This document shows, one piece after another, positions 21,174 to 31,336 of a DNA stretch of 64,000 nucleotides; position 1 is the first letter of the stretch, and each line of letters starts with the position of its first letter. This DNA is from JAOPZW01 sp963707695 (GTDB lineage Bacteria; Actinomycetota; Thermoleophilia; Solirubrobacterales; Solirubrobacteraceae). The notes under the pieces are model-generated. The model was not told the origin of the DNA. It searched no databases and was given only the letters and a program-made list of their open reading frames with translations. The position numbers were made by a program, and so were the translations under genes. The stretch covers positions 1 to 64,000 of the forward strand of contig CAVPQY010000007.1 of assembly GCA_963707695.1 (NCBI GenBank), read 5' to 3'.

Positions 21174-23038
21174 TTAGTTTTGAGTAAAATCTTCACCAGA
21201 CGGTGTATAACTGGTGGAGTCGAAATTAATGGCAGGTAGAGTGAAGGAAAAGATAGCCCCTACCCCGTTTGAATTATTTTGAGCCCACATTTTTCCACCA
21301 TGGGCCTCAATGATATTTTTTGAAATAAAAAGCCCAAGACCAGTCCCCGCATCTGACTTCGAAACAAACTTTGAGAAAAGTCGTGGCATGACATCAGAAT
21401 CAATACCTTTGCCAGTATCTGATATGGTAACAACAACTTCAAGATCCTTATTGTCATTATGCTTCATTTCCGTGGTTATTGTAATGGTACCAGTTTCAGT
21501 AAACTTTAGTGCGTTCTTTAGCAAGTTAAAAATTACCTGATAAATCCTTTCTTTGTCTGCATATACATACAGGGATTCTTTGGGTTCAAAAACAATTTTT
21601 ATATCCTTATTCTTCATATATACATCGGGACCATTCTCAATATCACTTATGACAGTTTTAATTTTCTCATTAATGTCAAATCGTTCCTTATGCAGTTTCA
21701 ACAAGCCACTTTCAATTTTTGAAGCATCCAAAATATCTTGAGAGAGCCTTTGTAGCCTTTTCGCATTTCTCATGACAATATTTATCATCTCCTTCTGGGA
21801 AGGATTTCTTAATTCGGAGTGAAGTATACCTGATAGGCCAAGTATGGGCTGGATGGGTGTACGTAATTCATGTGCAGCGACATTGATAAAGTCTTTTTGA
21901 ATCTTTTCATTCTCTTTTAGTTGTTGGTAAGCCTCTTGCAGGGAAATGTTGGAATTTTTAAGGTCTTTGGTCATCGTGTCAAGTTTGAGATTAGATTCCT
22001 TCAACTCTCGGGTTCTTTTGACGACCTCCTTTTCCATGGTGCTACTCCATTTGACCAGGAATATTATTAGCACTGCAACGGCAATCAGGGTACCCACAAG
22101 TAGCGAATAACTTTTGAGTCTCTCTGCGAAAAGAGTCTCGCCAATGTTTGAAAAAATTACGTTGGTCGGTGTAACTACCTGGATAAAGTAATTGGGCTGA
22201 CCTTGCACAAATATTGGATAGTTAGTATTGATTCTTTCACCTCTTCCGTAATCATAGATGGCATATCCTGGTTTGCCATTTAATAGATTTCTTGTCAGGT
22301 TGTTTAGGATCTGATTGTAGTTGATAAATTTCTGTACAACAGGACCAAAGAAATTCTTGCCAACCAAATCCTTGCTAGCACCCACAGCAAGTAAAGTACC
22401 TTTCTTGTCTAATGACGACTAAGAATTGTGAATTAATGTCATGGACATTGCCGTAATGTGCAAAGAATGACTCTGTCGGTATCGACGCGCCTATTAATCC
22501 GAGGTATTGACTATTTTCTCTATTTATTATTGGAATTGCGATAAAAGTTGTGTATATTCCCTGCCTCTCAAAACCTTCAGAAAATACAGGTTTCAAGGTG
22601 CGTTTAGCTTCCTGTACCCAAGCTCTTTGAGAGAAATCAGCACCAAGATAACGATCTTTCCCCTCTGGAGATAGGCCGATAGTCACAATATCATTTTTGT
22701 CCAAGTACGAAAATTCTATCAACTATATTTTTCACCAGGCCATATTTTTCCTCAATTAGATTCTTAGTTTTTTCAGCTGAGAGCTCTTCGTTCTGAAGAT
22801 ATGCAGAATTGCCCAGACCGTCAAGAACTGCCATTACCAGACTTAGATCTGAACCTATATGTTGAGAGATTGCCATGGTTGATGTTAGCTGTCGTTGTAC
22901 TTGCTCTTTGATGAGGCTGCTTTTCACATTATTCTCTGTTATATTTTGGATGAAATAGAAAATGCCAAATGAGAATACGACTATTAAAATAACAGAAAGT
23001 ACGCCTATTATCCTAACTTTCGACGAAAATAAGTCCAC
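21174..23038 (-). CDS. Cache-domain sensor histidine kinase (frameshifted)
   Basis: Reads right to left. An N-terminal TM helix (VLSVILIVVFSFGIFYFI) is followed by an extracytoplasmic domain with the layout of a double-Cache sensor, a second TM (about 22,070-22,130), a coiled coil, HisKA with the phosphoacceptor His in HELRTPIQPILG, and a HATPase domain with NLLKNALKF, DTGKGID and GTGLGLFIS. Two single-base shifts, near 22,710 and 22,420, split it into pieces 22,691-23,038, 22,375-22,722 and 21,174-22,385. Restored length is about 620 residues. It follows the solute-binding protein gene by 112 bases on the same strand, so it probably shares its transcript. No receiver gene is adjacent. Confidence 0.85.
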
Positions 23039-23150
23039 TTGGTCTGATCCTCCGTAATACCACAGTATTATTTAATTTCCTTTCCTGCACTCTCCTGAGT
23101 TTTGAAGATTTGATACAAGACAATTCCAGGATATTGGCAAGACTTGGTAC

Positions 23151-24476
23151 TTACCACCCCAAATCCTTGGCAGACTTCGAGGCAGCATTTTGTAATGCTT
23201 GTCTAGCGTCCTTACCCTCTGTTAGCACCTCCTTTATGGCCTGACTGATATGTGCAGCTATCATTGGATATTCTGCTATACTTGGTCTTACATGACCAAG
23301 GGGTATCATGCTTATCATCCTGTTATAGTAGGGGAAAGACAATGACTGTGAACCATTTGTATTTAGTTCTCCAATAACTGACTGCGTGGGAAGATATCCA
23401 AATTTCAAGAGCCACGGCGCTAGAGTTTTTGGTTCTAGCATGATGGTAATGAGCTCCCATGCCAAATCTTTATGCTTAGATGAGACAGGAATACTTAGTT
23501 CCCATCCACCCATCATTGTAGCAGTCTGATCGGTTTCGTTAGTTGAGATAGGAAAAGCAGGTAGAAAGCCAACCAAGTTCTCTAGTTGATTTCGTTTTTC
23601 TGGTGGAAATTCACCTGGAACCCACGATCCATCTATCGACACTGCAAACTTTCTGTTAACAAAGTCTTGAGCTTGGTGGAGTGCATTCACCTGAGGCTTT
23701 ATACCAACATTTACTTGCTCTTTGAGAAATTCCAAGGCTCTAACACCCTGTGAGCTATTATATGCCGGAAACCAGTATCTTCCCTTGGTTGGATGGCCAT
23801 CATCATACTCGAGTATCTGCCCTCCTAACATCCATAGGTAAGGATACCACAGATCAGGAGAATGACTAGCGGCTACAAGATACATTCCATCTGTTCCGTT
23901 TCCCCTCAGTTTTTCCTCAAGTTTCTTTGCACCATTCAAATATCCACTCCAGGAGCTTAATGATTCAGGATCAACATCGGCCTTTTTCAGGAGGTCCTTC
24001 CAGTACCACATACCTCTAACATCAGTCCATGCCCAGATTCCATAGATTTTCTTATTGAAGCTTCCACCATCCCAATTAGCTTGATACCAATCTGAAGACC
24101 TTCCCCATTTTTCAGTACGGTTTGTCAGATCAGTTAGCAATCCTTTCTCTGCAAACTCCCCAAGCCAAATCTGGTCAACTGATACCATATCAACTGGGGT
24201 TTGATTGGTCAATGCGGCCAAAATCTTGTCCCTGGTTTGATTGTAAGGTGACTCTTGATACGCTATCTGGATATCGATATCGGGATGCCTTTCCCTCAAT
24301 TGTTGAAGAGCAGGTTGAATCAATGTGTCCCATCTGCCCGGATGAGCGAGATTATCCAGCAGAGCTCTTAGCGTTACTTGTTCCTTTTGTGCAAATGAAG
24401 GTCGTATAAAAGAAGTCATTCCTGCGATAATACATACGATAAGGATTACTGAGAGAATTCTATTTCTTGTAATCAT
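23151..24476 (-). CDS. Extracellular solute-binding protein, sugar type
   Basis: A 441-residue ABC-type substrate-binding protein of the family-1 (sugar/oligosaccharide) class. Signal segment at residues 8-29 (LSVILIVCIIAGMTSFI, then SFAQ), mature lobe starting QVTLRALLDN, the NQTPVDMVSVDQIWLGEFAEKGLL stretch typical of the hinge region, and MMGGWELSIPVSSKHKDLAWELI near 345, the conserved C-lobe element. Intact with normal length. No permease or ATPase genes are present nearby; the next gene downstream is the Cache histidine kinase. That context suggests either a stray uptake component or a binding protein feeding the sensor kinase; the latter is inference. Confidence 0.85.
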   Translation of the reverse strand: MITRNRILSVILIVCIIAGMTSFIRPSFAQKEQVTLRALLDNLAHPGRWDTLIQPALQQLRERHPDIDIQIAYQESPYNQTRDKILAALTNQTPVDMVSVDQIWLGEFAEKGLLTDLTNRTEKWGRSSDWYQANWDGGSFNKKIYGIWAWTDVRGMWYWKDLLKKADVDPESLSSWSGYLNGAKKLEEKLRGNGTDGMYLVAASHSPDLWYPYLWMLGGQILEYDDGHPTKGRYWFPAYNSSQGVRALEFLKEQVNVGIKPQVNALHQAQDFVNRKFAVSIDGSWVPGEFPPEKRNQLENLVGFLPAFPISTNETDQTATMMGGWELSIPVSSKHKDLAWELITIMLEPKTLAPWLLKFGYLPTQSVIGELNTNGSQSLSFPYYNRMISMIPLGHVRPSIAEYPMIAAHISQAIKEVLTEGKDARQALQNAASKSAKDLGW

Positions 24477-24652
24477 TTAATTTCCTTCCCATGGGATTAT
24501 GTTATTAAGATTTACGTATGTAGGCTTTGCGAATCTCTTAATCATAATCCTCATGAATATTGCTACCACTGCTAGTAAGTCTTGCAGAATTTGGACAGTT
24601 GCTATCTTGTTCTTTAAGCATCAAGACGGCATAATTGGGTCGAACGAAATTT

Positions 24653-24889
24653 CTACTCGGATAATGGAAGCACTATTTTGTTTACTTCTGAATCCATTTT
24701 CCATTTTTGTACGCTCCAATGTCCATAAGGATTTGCCTTGTAGTAGGACTTCATGTGGGGATCTTCTTTCGATTCTTCTTTGGCTTTTTTCTTTATCCAA
24801 GACTTGGCCTTACTCAAAGTGGATGCAATGTAGTAAGGCTCTGAACAATCACCAACATGTCCCATAACTATGAAGACCCTTGTCATCAA
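24653..24889 (-). CDS. Small hypothetical protein
   Basis: 78 residues beginning MMTRVFIVMGHVGD. The layout (beta strand ending in H, then a Y-x-x-A-S segment and a KAKSWI helix) recalls short proteins of unknown function annotated around DUF7336-like folds, but I cannot confirm this. A plus-strand frame of 122 codons overlaps it; the minus-strand protein has more natural composition. Confidence 0.45.
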   Translation of the reverse strand: MMTRVFIVMGHVGDCSEPYYIASTLSKAKSWIKKKAKEESKEDPHMKSYYKANPYGHWSVQKWKMDSEVNKIVLPLSE

Positions 24890-25034
24890 TTGTCGATATA
24901 GTTTTATTCTTATTAATATTCAGGTACGAGCTAAAACCAAGTGCTACGGTTATCACCGTAGTTTTCTCCATCTTGATCTTGGGTAGGCTTACATTGTCTC
25001 GAGATGCTGATATTTTGCTGCCACGTTAGATACA

Positions 25035-26189
25035 CTATGAAGGTTCGCGGATGGTCTTTTTCACTAACTCGATGAACACCCCTTGTTCTACGGGTTTCCT
25101 GATGAGTTGCTCTCGTTTTACTCCTGGCATCACGGACAGAATCTCCTCAGCTAGTTCAATGCAAGATGCAAAAAGAATTTTTACGTCATTCTTAATCGCT
25201 TTTAGGCTCAGATATAGTTCAAGGCCATTAATTTCTGGCATTCTTATATCGCTTACTATTAAATCATAAAATGATGGATTTGTTCGTGAAAAGTGTTCCA
25301 GTGCTTCACGTGGATTTGAGAATGATTTTACTCCGAACCCTTCTCGAGTCAAAAATTTCTCCAATACAAAAAGATCATCACGTTCGTCGTCTATCAGTAA
25401 AATATTGGGGACCTTGGATGCCTTTTTGCGTCTCTCACTCGCATATTTTTTTACCTCATCTTCCTGCTGCGTTGATGAATTCCACTCATTAACAGGCTGA
25501 CTCCTTTTTGAAAGTGAGTAAATTGGGTAAGAATATTTTCCAACACCAGAATAATATCCAGCCAGTTCTTCTACCCGGCAGGATTTCTCCAATTGAGGGA
25601 TTGATCTTATAATTCTGTAAAGGTCGCTTCCTATTACTATTCCATTCCATGATGCCCGTAAATTTATCTTAGAGCAGAAGTTGACTGTTGAACCAAATAG
25701 ATCGTCGATATCTAGACTTCCAGATTTGGCTATCTCTACTCTTCCGTAATCGGCGCTAATTCTAAAACCTATACTAGGTAATTTTTCTTCTTGAAGCATC
25801 CTATTGATATTTGGCGATTCTGCTATTTGTGAGAAGCAACATTCAAGAACATCCTTGAAGGCACCCGTGTTGGTCGAGTCTTTTGTCTTTGGAAAAAAGG
25901 ATATTATACCGTCACCCACGGTTTTGATTACCCTGGCATCGTATTTCCTGAGAATATTGGCCATGGCGTTAATAAATATAGAATAAAATTTCCTAGTTTT
26001 TTCCGAACTACTAATAGCGGATACGATTGATGTAGAACCAACTATATCCACAACGGTCACACAGTAATTCTCAGAATTGTTTGTAAAGGATACCTCGATT
26101 CCATTATCTGTCTCAGGACGATCGGTAGATATAAGGAAGTCTAGATGATCCCGAGATGATCCATCCCCAGTTTTTCTCATATTAGACAA
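25035..26189 (-). CDS. Class III nucleotide cyclase-like domain fused to a response-regulator receiver
   Basis: A 384-residue soluble protein. Residues 40-215 form a class III nucleotidyl-cyclase-like domain: VDIVGSTS supplies the first metal Asp, KTVGDGIISFFP the second, and DDLFGSTVNFCSKIN is the later substrate-side motif. Residues 265-380 are a CheY-like receiver with IDDERDD (acidic pocket), the phosphoacceptor Asp in IVSDIRMPEINGLELY and the conserved Lys in IRKPV. The output-before-receiver order is unusual. It probably makes or senses a cyclic nucleotide under control of a histidine kinase; cyclase activity is not proven by sequence. A broken paralogue lies at 31,337-32,538. Intact. 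Confidence 0.8.
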   Translation of the reverse strand: MSNMRKTGDGSSRDHLDFLISTDRPETDNGIEVSFTNNSENYCVTVVDIVGSTSIVSAISSSEKTRKFYSIFINAMANILRKYDARVIKTVGDGIISFFPKTKDSTNTGAFKDVLECCFSQIAESPNINRMLQEEKLPSIGFRISADYGRVEIAKSGSLDIDDLFGSTVNFCSKINLRASWNGIVIGSDLYRIIRSIPQLEKSCRVEELAGYYSGVGKYSYPIYSLSKRSQPVNEWNSSTQQEDEVKKYASERRKKASKVPNILLIDDERDDLFVLEKFLTREGFGVKSFSNPREALEHFSRTNPSFYDLIVSDIRMPEINGLELYLSLKAIKNDVKILFASCIELAEEILSVMPGVKREQLIRKPVEQGVFIELVKKTIREPS

Positions 26190-27157
26190 CGCATTTCACG
26201 TTGTTACAATGATACGCCTCTAATCGAGGTCAATGATCGAAAATTAGTTACGTTAGATACCATACTGAAACAGTCATATTTGGAATTTCATGCATTTAAG
26301 CTTATTTAGCAAGAATTTGTTGACTAATCATGAAGCCGGGTCATAGCCTATTTAAGGCGATTTTACCACAAAACTAGTATTAACATCGTGATACCAGTAG
26401 TATTAGTAGTAATTATTACAAATAGGGTCACTTAATTGCCCATCGTTTCCCCTAACGATCTATTGCTACTCGGAATGTGGGTTGTAGCTTTCGTTGACTC
26501 ACTCGTTGCGACGTGGCTCCCAAACAGTGTCACTGTTCAATTACGCATTGAAAATGTCTCATTAAAGGTCAACTAATGGGTCAAAAGATGTCTACACTAA
26601 AGACAACAAAATCGTGTCATATGTCATAACATATCTCACATGTCATAACAATCGTGTCATATGTCATAACAATCGTGTCATTATACCCATGCATATTGTA
26701 TGTATATGCATATGTAAATAATTCAAGAAACAGAACTCCATTCCCGCGAAGTCGTTAAACACAGCACATAATTGTCCTAACAGATAGTATGGTCCGAACC
26801 TGAATCGATCTTTTCAGACTTGACTAAAAATTCCTTAAGCGCTAGATTTGGCTGGTCGGTCACCGAAAAAGATCTAATTCAATAAAGTCTGTTTTCGCAA
26901 GATATTTACCACATATGTAAAAAAGGATATTTTAACGTTGGCTAAAAGATGACCAAAAATACCAAAAAAAGCGGTTGTATCCTTCAATTACGCTGAGATC
27001 AACAATCTTACCTCGTGTGCGTTGTTACATTGGAATTAAATGAACTAGCAGAACAGGCTAGCCTATTGCCTATTGCATAGCAATGTGTCAGGTTTTCTGA
27101 TAAGGTTTCCGTTTCAAATTATTGGTTATCCCCTCTCATAGGCTATAACCTGGCGCG
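26190..27157. other. Long intergenic region with short repeats
   Basis: Nearly 1 kb with no accepted gene. It contains the TGTCATA repeat cluster listed separately. Otherwise nothing specific is seen. Confidence 0.45.
26610..26682. repeat. Tandem TGTCAT/ATGTCATAAC repeats
   Basis: The 21-base unit AATCGTGTCATATGTCATAAC occurs twice almost perfectly (26,610 and 26,650), with a degenerate copy between and a partial third copy after. Repeated TGTCATA motifs suggest a regulator-binding site cluster, though no gene starts within 400 bases. Confidence 0.6.
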
Positions 27158-28189
27158 TTATTCTTGTTGATTGTCATGTTCAAATGACCATTGACGGTCG
27201 TAGGTCTCGTCCTTAAGTTTGAATCCCTTGAAAAGTTGAAAGTATACTTGCTTGATTCTTTTCTGACTGTCCAATTCCGTTTGTATCCACAAAGACTCGA
27301 ATATGGATACACAAGAATTTATGGTTGCGCTACTATTAGAATAAGTGCTATCCACTGTTGCGTCTATGGAACTCTCTTTGGAGTCATCATTCACCTTTAT
27401 TAGCAAACAAACTTGTCTGTCTCTCACCAGCGTGGTAATAGTTCTCTCTAATGGCTTGCGCATGTATAGAATTGATAAGGAAGCGAAATTTTTTCTCATT
27501 TCATCCTGAAGTTTTTCTCTCAAATTAACGTCTTCTATATGTACCAGTAACCTGACTTTGACACCTCGATTAGAGGCATCTCGTAGAAGGCTCAGCAAAC
27601 CATCATGTTCTGCACGCATGAAGGAATTAGTTGTTGAAAATAAGAGAAGTATTTCTTCTGTCGCAGAATTTATGATCTTCTTGATTAGTCTCTGAGTTTC
27701 AATGGCCTCTGCAAGCCTCTCTGTAAATTGCCGCTTATCCGGCTCTTCAATTTCCAACAGTTTATCCTTGAATGGAACAGCTGCTGTCCATAAACCGTCG
27801 AACACATACTGTTGGGCCTCAACGAATGATTCCATAGTAATATGAAGCATTTCTACTCGCTCCGGTTGTTTTCCAAATATGTATCCCAAATACTCTCTTC
27901 CGTCGCATACCATAAAACTACCTTTCACACTATCAAGGTGGCGAATATCGATATGCTTGGTAATCTCTTTGTAATATGGGAGATTGTCTCTTGTTATTTC
28001 TGTAACGAGTCGAACCTTAATGTACTGCTTCTTGAGATTAACAATGCTGTCCAAGAATGTTTCTAAGCCCTGATGGGATTGAAATACGCAGTCAACGTTG
28101 CTACTTACTTTGGGGATTATTTCATTGGTTAGCCTAGCTACTTGCTGCTCGCCATTTACTACATCTACATTCTCACTAGACGAGCTCAC
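27158..28189 (-). CDS. PLD-fold-like sensor/regulatory protein
   Basis: A 343-residue soluble protein with two similar halves (about 15-150 and 155-320). The second carries IINSATEEILLLFSTTNSFMR then GVKVRLLVHI, and the first KQYIKVRLVTEIT, the strand-loop-strand pattern seen in phospholipase-D-like folds used as sensor modules in archaeal regulators and kinases. The catalytic HxKxxxxD motif is absent, so nuclease or lipase activity is unlikely. Intact. It lies in a block of signalling genes, which supports a sensory or scaffold role. Function not established. Confidence 0.6.
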   Translation of the reverse strand: MSSSSENVDVVNGEQQVARLTNEIIPKVSSNVDCVFQSHQGLETFLDSIVNLKKQYIKVRLVTEITRDNLPYYKEITKHIDIRHLDSVKGSFMVCDGREYLGYIFGKQPERVEMLHITMESFVEAQQYVFDGLWTAAVPFKDKLLEIEEPDKRQFTERLAEAIETQRLIKKIINSATEEILLLFSTTNSFMRAEHDGLLSLLRDASNRGVKVRLLVHIEDVNLREKLQDEMRKNFASLSILYMRKPLERTITTLVRDRQVCLLIKVNDDSKESSIDATVDSTYSNSSATINSCVSIFESLWIQTELDSQKRIKQVYFQLFKGFKLKDETYDRQWSFEHDNQQE

Positions 28190-28407
28190 TTAAGAGGTCA
28201 CGTGGTATTGTATTGAAATCAAGGAAATATAAAGACAAGTGTAAGATCGACTTTTTTTCCCTCATGAATTGGCATGCAGCCCGTTCTTAGTTCAACATGT
28301 TCGGAATAGAAGAACTGGACTCTAATCATTCCTTTCTTCATCAATAAATGGCCAGCATATTTAGGGTAACAGCAAGTAATTTATTCAGCTTAGGTCTTGG
28401 TTTGGAC

Positions 28408-28668
28408 ATGCCCATATTTCTTGACGTACATAAAGTTCCTTTCTCAGAAGAAAATCTCAAAGAACTCTGTGGGTCGCCACGGGATGAGTTTGGAGTTAGC
28501 CACGTCAACTTGTTCTACAATAAAGATGCCAATGTTTGCTTCTGTTTACTAGATGCACCAGATAAGGATGCTGTTGAGAAGCACCATTCGAGGGCTAACA
28601 TAAAGTGCGAATGGATTACAGAAGTAAAAATGGCAACAGGTGATTCTATCCCTAAAGCAAGTGAGTAG
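28408..28668 (+). CDS. DUF4242-family small protein
   Basis: About 86 residues from the ATG at 28,408 (MPIFLDVHKV); the longer start at 28,348 adds an atypical N-terminus. The pattern PIFLDVH...GVSHVNLFYN...CFCLLDAPDKDAVEKHHSRAN matches DUF4242 (nickel-binding-protein SCO4226-like) proteins: ferredoxin-like fold with conserved His residues. Metal binding is known for one bacterial homologue; the role here is unknown. Confidence 0.7.
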   Translation: MPIFLDVHKVPFSEENLKELCGSPRDEFGVSHVNLFYNKDANVCFCLLDAPDKDAVEKHHSRANIKCEWITEVKMATGDSIPKASE

Positions 28669-28888
28669 ATTCAGATCAATCTACCCTACTGTATTGTGAA
28701 AATTTTGCTTGAATCTCTAGTTTCCATTGGTTACCGTCAAAAGCATATTGTGACTTTAAGGGCCTGTCATGTTCGTGAATAATTCACGAGTCGTAATGCC
28801 ATAGACATCGATGTCTATTTATCATAAACACTCCTTATTTCTATCACATGAAGTAAAATAATCAGAACATTTGCTGACAGAAGTTATT

Positions 28889-29095
28889 ATGTTTTATACT
28901 ATTCATAGTACGAATATGGAATTATTGGAATCGGTGGCATGGATCGCAATAGGCTTCGTACCAACATTGATTATGCTCAATCAGATAGTGACACAACGAA
29001 GCCGCAAATTTTATAATCGTATTGATAGAGAACTGTTGAGACTACTTTCATCTAATGGTAACACTATTGAAACTAACAAGTCAAAGAATTATTGA
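28889..29095 (+). CDS. Small single-pass membrane protein
   Basis: 68 residues from the ATG at 28,889, with one hydrophobic helix (VAWIAIGFVPTLIMLNQIV) then a basic segment QRSRKFYNR. It overlaps the start of the kinase gene by about 40 bases, or not at all if the kinase begins at its internal ATG at 29,223. Not recognised; overlap hints at co-expression with the kinase. Confidence 0.4.
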   Translation: MFYTIHSTNMELLESVAWIAIGFVPTLIMLNQIVTQRSRKFYNRIDRELLRLLSSNGNTIETNKSKNY

Positions 29096-30827
29096 TAATC
29101 CATATTTCAATTTGTTCATAACTCGAGCCACACGGATTTGGGAGTGGCGAGGTTTATTAACTTCAACTTTCGAGTATCTGAATGACGTCAACTTGTCATT
29201 CTCCATCGTAAATTCCTATCACATGAAATACATTATCATACCCTCGGTAATTCTTTCGATTATAGCCATTCTTTCGCTGGACCCTAAACTTTGGATGACG
29301 TCTGATGTTCATCATTTTTATTTCGAGATTATGGCAGTGGTGTTATCCACTGTCGTTGCCTTTTACTGTATCACAAGATCATATTCATTAAATGAAAAGT
29401 TCAGTCTTTTCATAGGAATAGGTTTTTTGACTATTGCGATAGTAGATTTTCTACACGCAACACTTTCTTTTAATGCTGTAGGTAACTCTCCTTTTCTCAG
29501 ATACTTTATTCCTCAAACTTGGTTTGCAGGTCGTACCTTCTTGGGTGCAATGCTAGCCATTGCAGTTATTAAATATGCACATGTCCAAACAGCATCAGAT
29601 TTCGATGCCACAGCAACAGCAGATTTGAACAGGAACAACAATCGACAGGGAGAAATAGCGTCGGATAACAATCAAAAATCTGCCGATAAACTGGACAGCA
29701 CACTCTTGTTTTCTCTTGTTTTCTCTGTTTTAGCAATTAGTGTGGTAGGTGTTTCTTTCTTCACCAGATTTCCTGATATAGTGAGTGCCAGTCCAATACA
29801 TAGGCCCTACGAAATACCTTCATTGATTCTATTTTCGGTGGCATTATTTTACTTTTACAAAAAGAGGCTTTACAAAACGAATGATGTTTTCTATAAAGGG
29901 ATTCTAGGTGCGTTAATAATCGACATCTTTGGCCAGATAATAATGGCCTACTCGGCTTCCAACTTTGATACAGCACACAATGTACCTCATATCTTGAAAA
30001 TTTCGGCTTATTTCATTATCGTTATCTCGCTAGCGATTTCCAGCATACAGTATAACAAAATCCTGAGACAAAGAGAAAAGATAATTCTTGACCAATTTGA
30101 AAAGCTTCGGGAAGCAGACAAGATGAAAGACGACTTTATTAATATAGCAGCTCATGAATTACGAACACCCATCCAACCCATACTCATTCTAACAGGAATT
30201 CTTAGATCCAAAGTACTAGACATTGAAGAACGCAAAATACTGGACATCACAATGAGGAATGCAAGAAGATTATTGAGAATTACCAATAATATTTTGGATA
30301 CTGCCAAGATAGGAAGTCAAATGTTAAGGCTGAACAAAGAGAGGACCAATTTGAGTGACCTAGTCACAAATACCATAAACGATATGATCCTAGACAGCAA
30401 TATAGAAAATCAGAATAAGCTAAGACTTCTAGATCACCCTAAAGACATATTTGTAGAAGTAGATAAAATCAGATTGAGTCAGGTGATCTACAACCTGCTT
30501 GCAAATTCGATCAAATTTACTGAAAAAGGAATTATTTCTGTCATTTTAGAGAAGAGTGACAATGAGGCAATTATCAAAGTAAAGGATTCCGGTAGGGGCA
30601 TTGATGGTGAAATAATAGATGACCTATTTTCAAAGTTTATTACAAAATCACATTCAGGCGAATCGGGTACGGGTTTAGGTTTATTTCTATGTAAAAATAT
30701 TGTAGAGGCACATGGTGGTAGAATTTGGGCAAATGACAATAGAGTCAACAATGAAAATGGGGCTACATTTACATTTACCCTGCCACTATCAAAACAATAC
30801 GAAAGGCAGGAAATAAGGGAAAAATAA
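29055..30827 (+). CDS. MASE3-domain sensor histidine kinase
   Basis: 590 residues if translated from 29,055; an ATG at 29,223 directly before the first TM helix is an alternative. The membrane part has about seven helices with the MASE3 hallmarks HHFYFEIMAVVLS, VDFLHATLSF and a W-x-x-GR-x-x element. Then come HisKA with HELRTPIQPILIL and HATPase with NLLANSIKF, DSGRGID and GTGLGLF. The coding is unbroken. The stop TAA overlaps the ATG of the following receiver gene by one base, so the two form a two-component pair. The signal sensed by MASE3 domains is unknown. Confidence 0.88.
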   Translation: MVTLLKLTSQRIIDNPYFNLFITRATRIWEWRGLLTSTFEYLNDVNLSFSIVNSYHMKYIIIPSVILSIIAILSLDPKLWMTSDVHHFYFEIMAVVLSTVVAFYCITRSYSLNEKFSLFIGIGFLTIAIVDFLHATLSFNAVGNSPFLRYFIPQTWFAGRTFLGAMLAIAVIKYAHVQTASDFDATATADLNRNNNRQGEIASDNNQKSADKLDSTLLFSLVFSVLAISVVGVSFFTRFPDIVSASPIHRPYEIPSLILFSVALFYFYKKRLYKTNDVFYKGILGALIIDIFGQIIMAYSASNFDTAHNVPHILKISAYFIIVISLAISSIQYNKILRQREKIILDQFEKLREADKMKDDFINIAAHELRTPIQPILILTGILRSKVLDIEERKILDITMRNARRLLRITNNILDTAKIGSQMLRLNKERTNLSDLVTNTINDMILDSNIENQNKLRLLDHPKDIFVEVDKIRLSQVIYNLLANSIKFTEKGIISVILEKSDNEAIIKVKDSGRGIDGEIIDDLFSKFITKSHSGESGTGLGLFLCKNIVEAHGGRIWANDNRVNNENGATFTFTLPLSKQYERQEIREK

Positions 30828-31195
30828 TGACTAGAATCTTGATTGTTGATGATGAGCCTGATATTACCTTGAGTTTTAAGATGATACTCGAGGGCAACGG
30901 CTTCAAAGTCGATACATACAACGATCCTGTTCATGCAAAGGAAAATTTTAAAGCAGGTTCATACGATCTTGTTATTTTGGATATCCGGATGCCCAAAATG
31001 GACGGATTTCAGCTATATGAAGAATTAAAAAAGATAGACGATAAGGTCAAAGTGGTCTTTATCACGGCATTTGACATAAATTATGAGGGACTACGAAAAA
31101 TGTACCCCGAATTGAGAATAGATTCCTTTGTTCGCAAGCCAGTGGATTCAGAATATCTGATAAATGTAGTAAAGGATGAATTACGTCGACCATGA
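30827..31195 (+). CDS. Single-domain response regulator (CheY-like)
   Basis: 122 residues, receiver only. IVDDEPD supplies the acidic pocket, the phosphoacceptor Asp is in VILDIRMPKMDG, the Thr switch in FITAFD and the Lys in VRKPVD. There is no output domain, so it must act by protein contact or phosphorelay. It overlaps the MASE3 kinase stop by one base and is surely its partner. Possible downstream targets are the cyclase-receiver proteins nearby, which is inference. Confidence 0.9.
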   Translation: MTRILIVDDEPDITLSFKMILEGNGFKVDTYNDPVHAKENFKAGSYDLVILDIRMPKMDGFQLYEELKKIDDKVKVVFITAFDINYEGLRKMYPELRIDSFVRKPVDSEYLINVVKDELRRP

Positions 31196-31336
31196 TGTTA
31201 CGATTTCATTTTTCTCTAGGAAAATAAATATCTGAATTGGAAGGGATTGTAGGTTACGCAAATAGGTCGTATAGACTGCTCGTAATTTCATATTGTCATT
31301 CTTGACATACGACAATTACTTATCGCTGTATACACA

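Noticed and set aside
24499..24867. 122-codon plus-strand membrane protein
   Set aside because: Opposite to the more natural minus-strand gene at 24,653; hydrophobic character is a by-product of AT-rich antisense reading.
26610..26682. CRISPR array
   Set aside because: Only two to three 21-base units directly abutting, with no unique spacers and no cas genes nearby.
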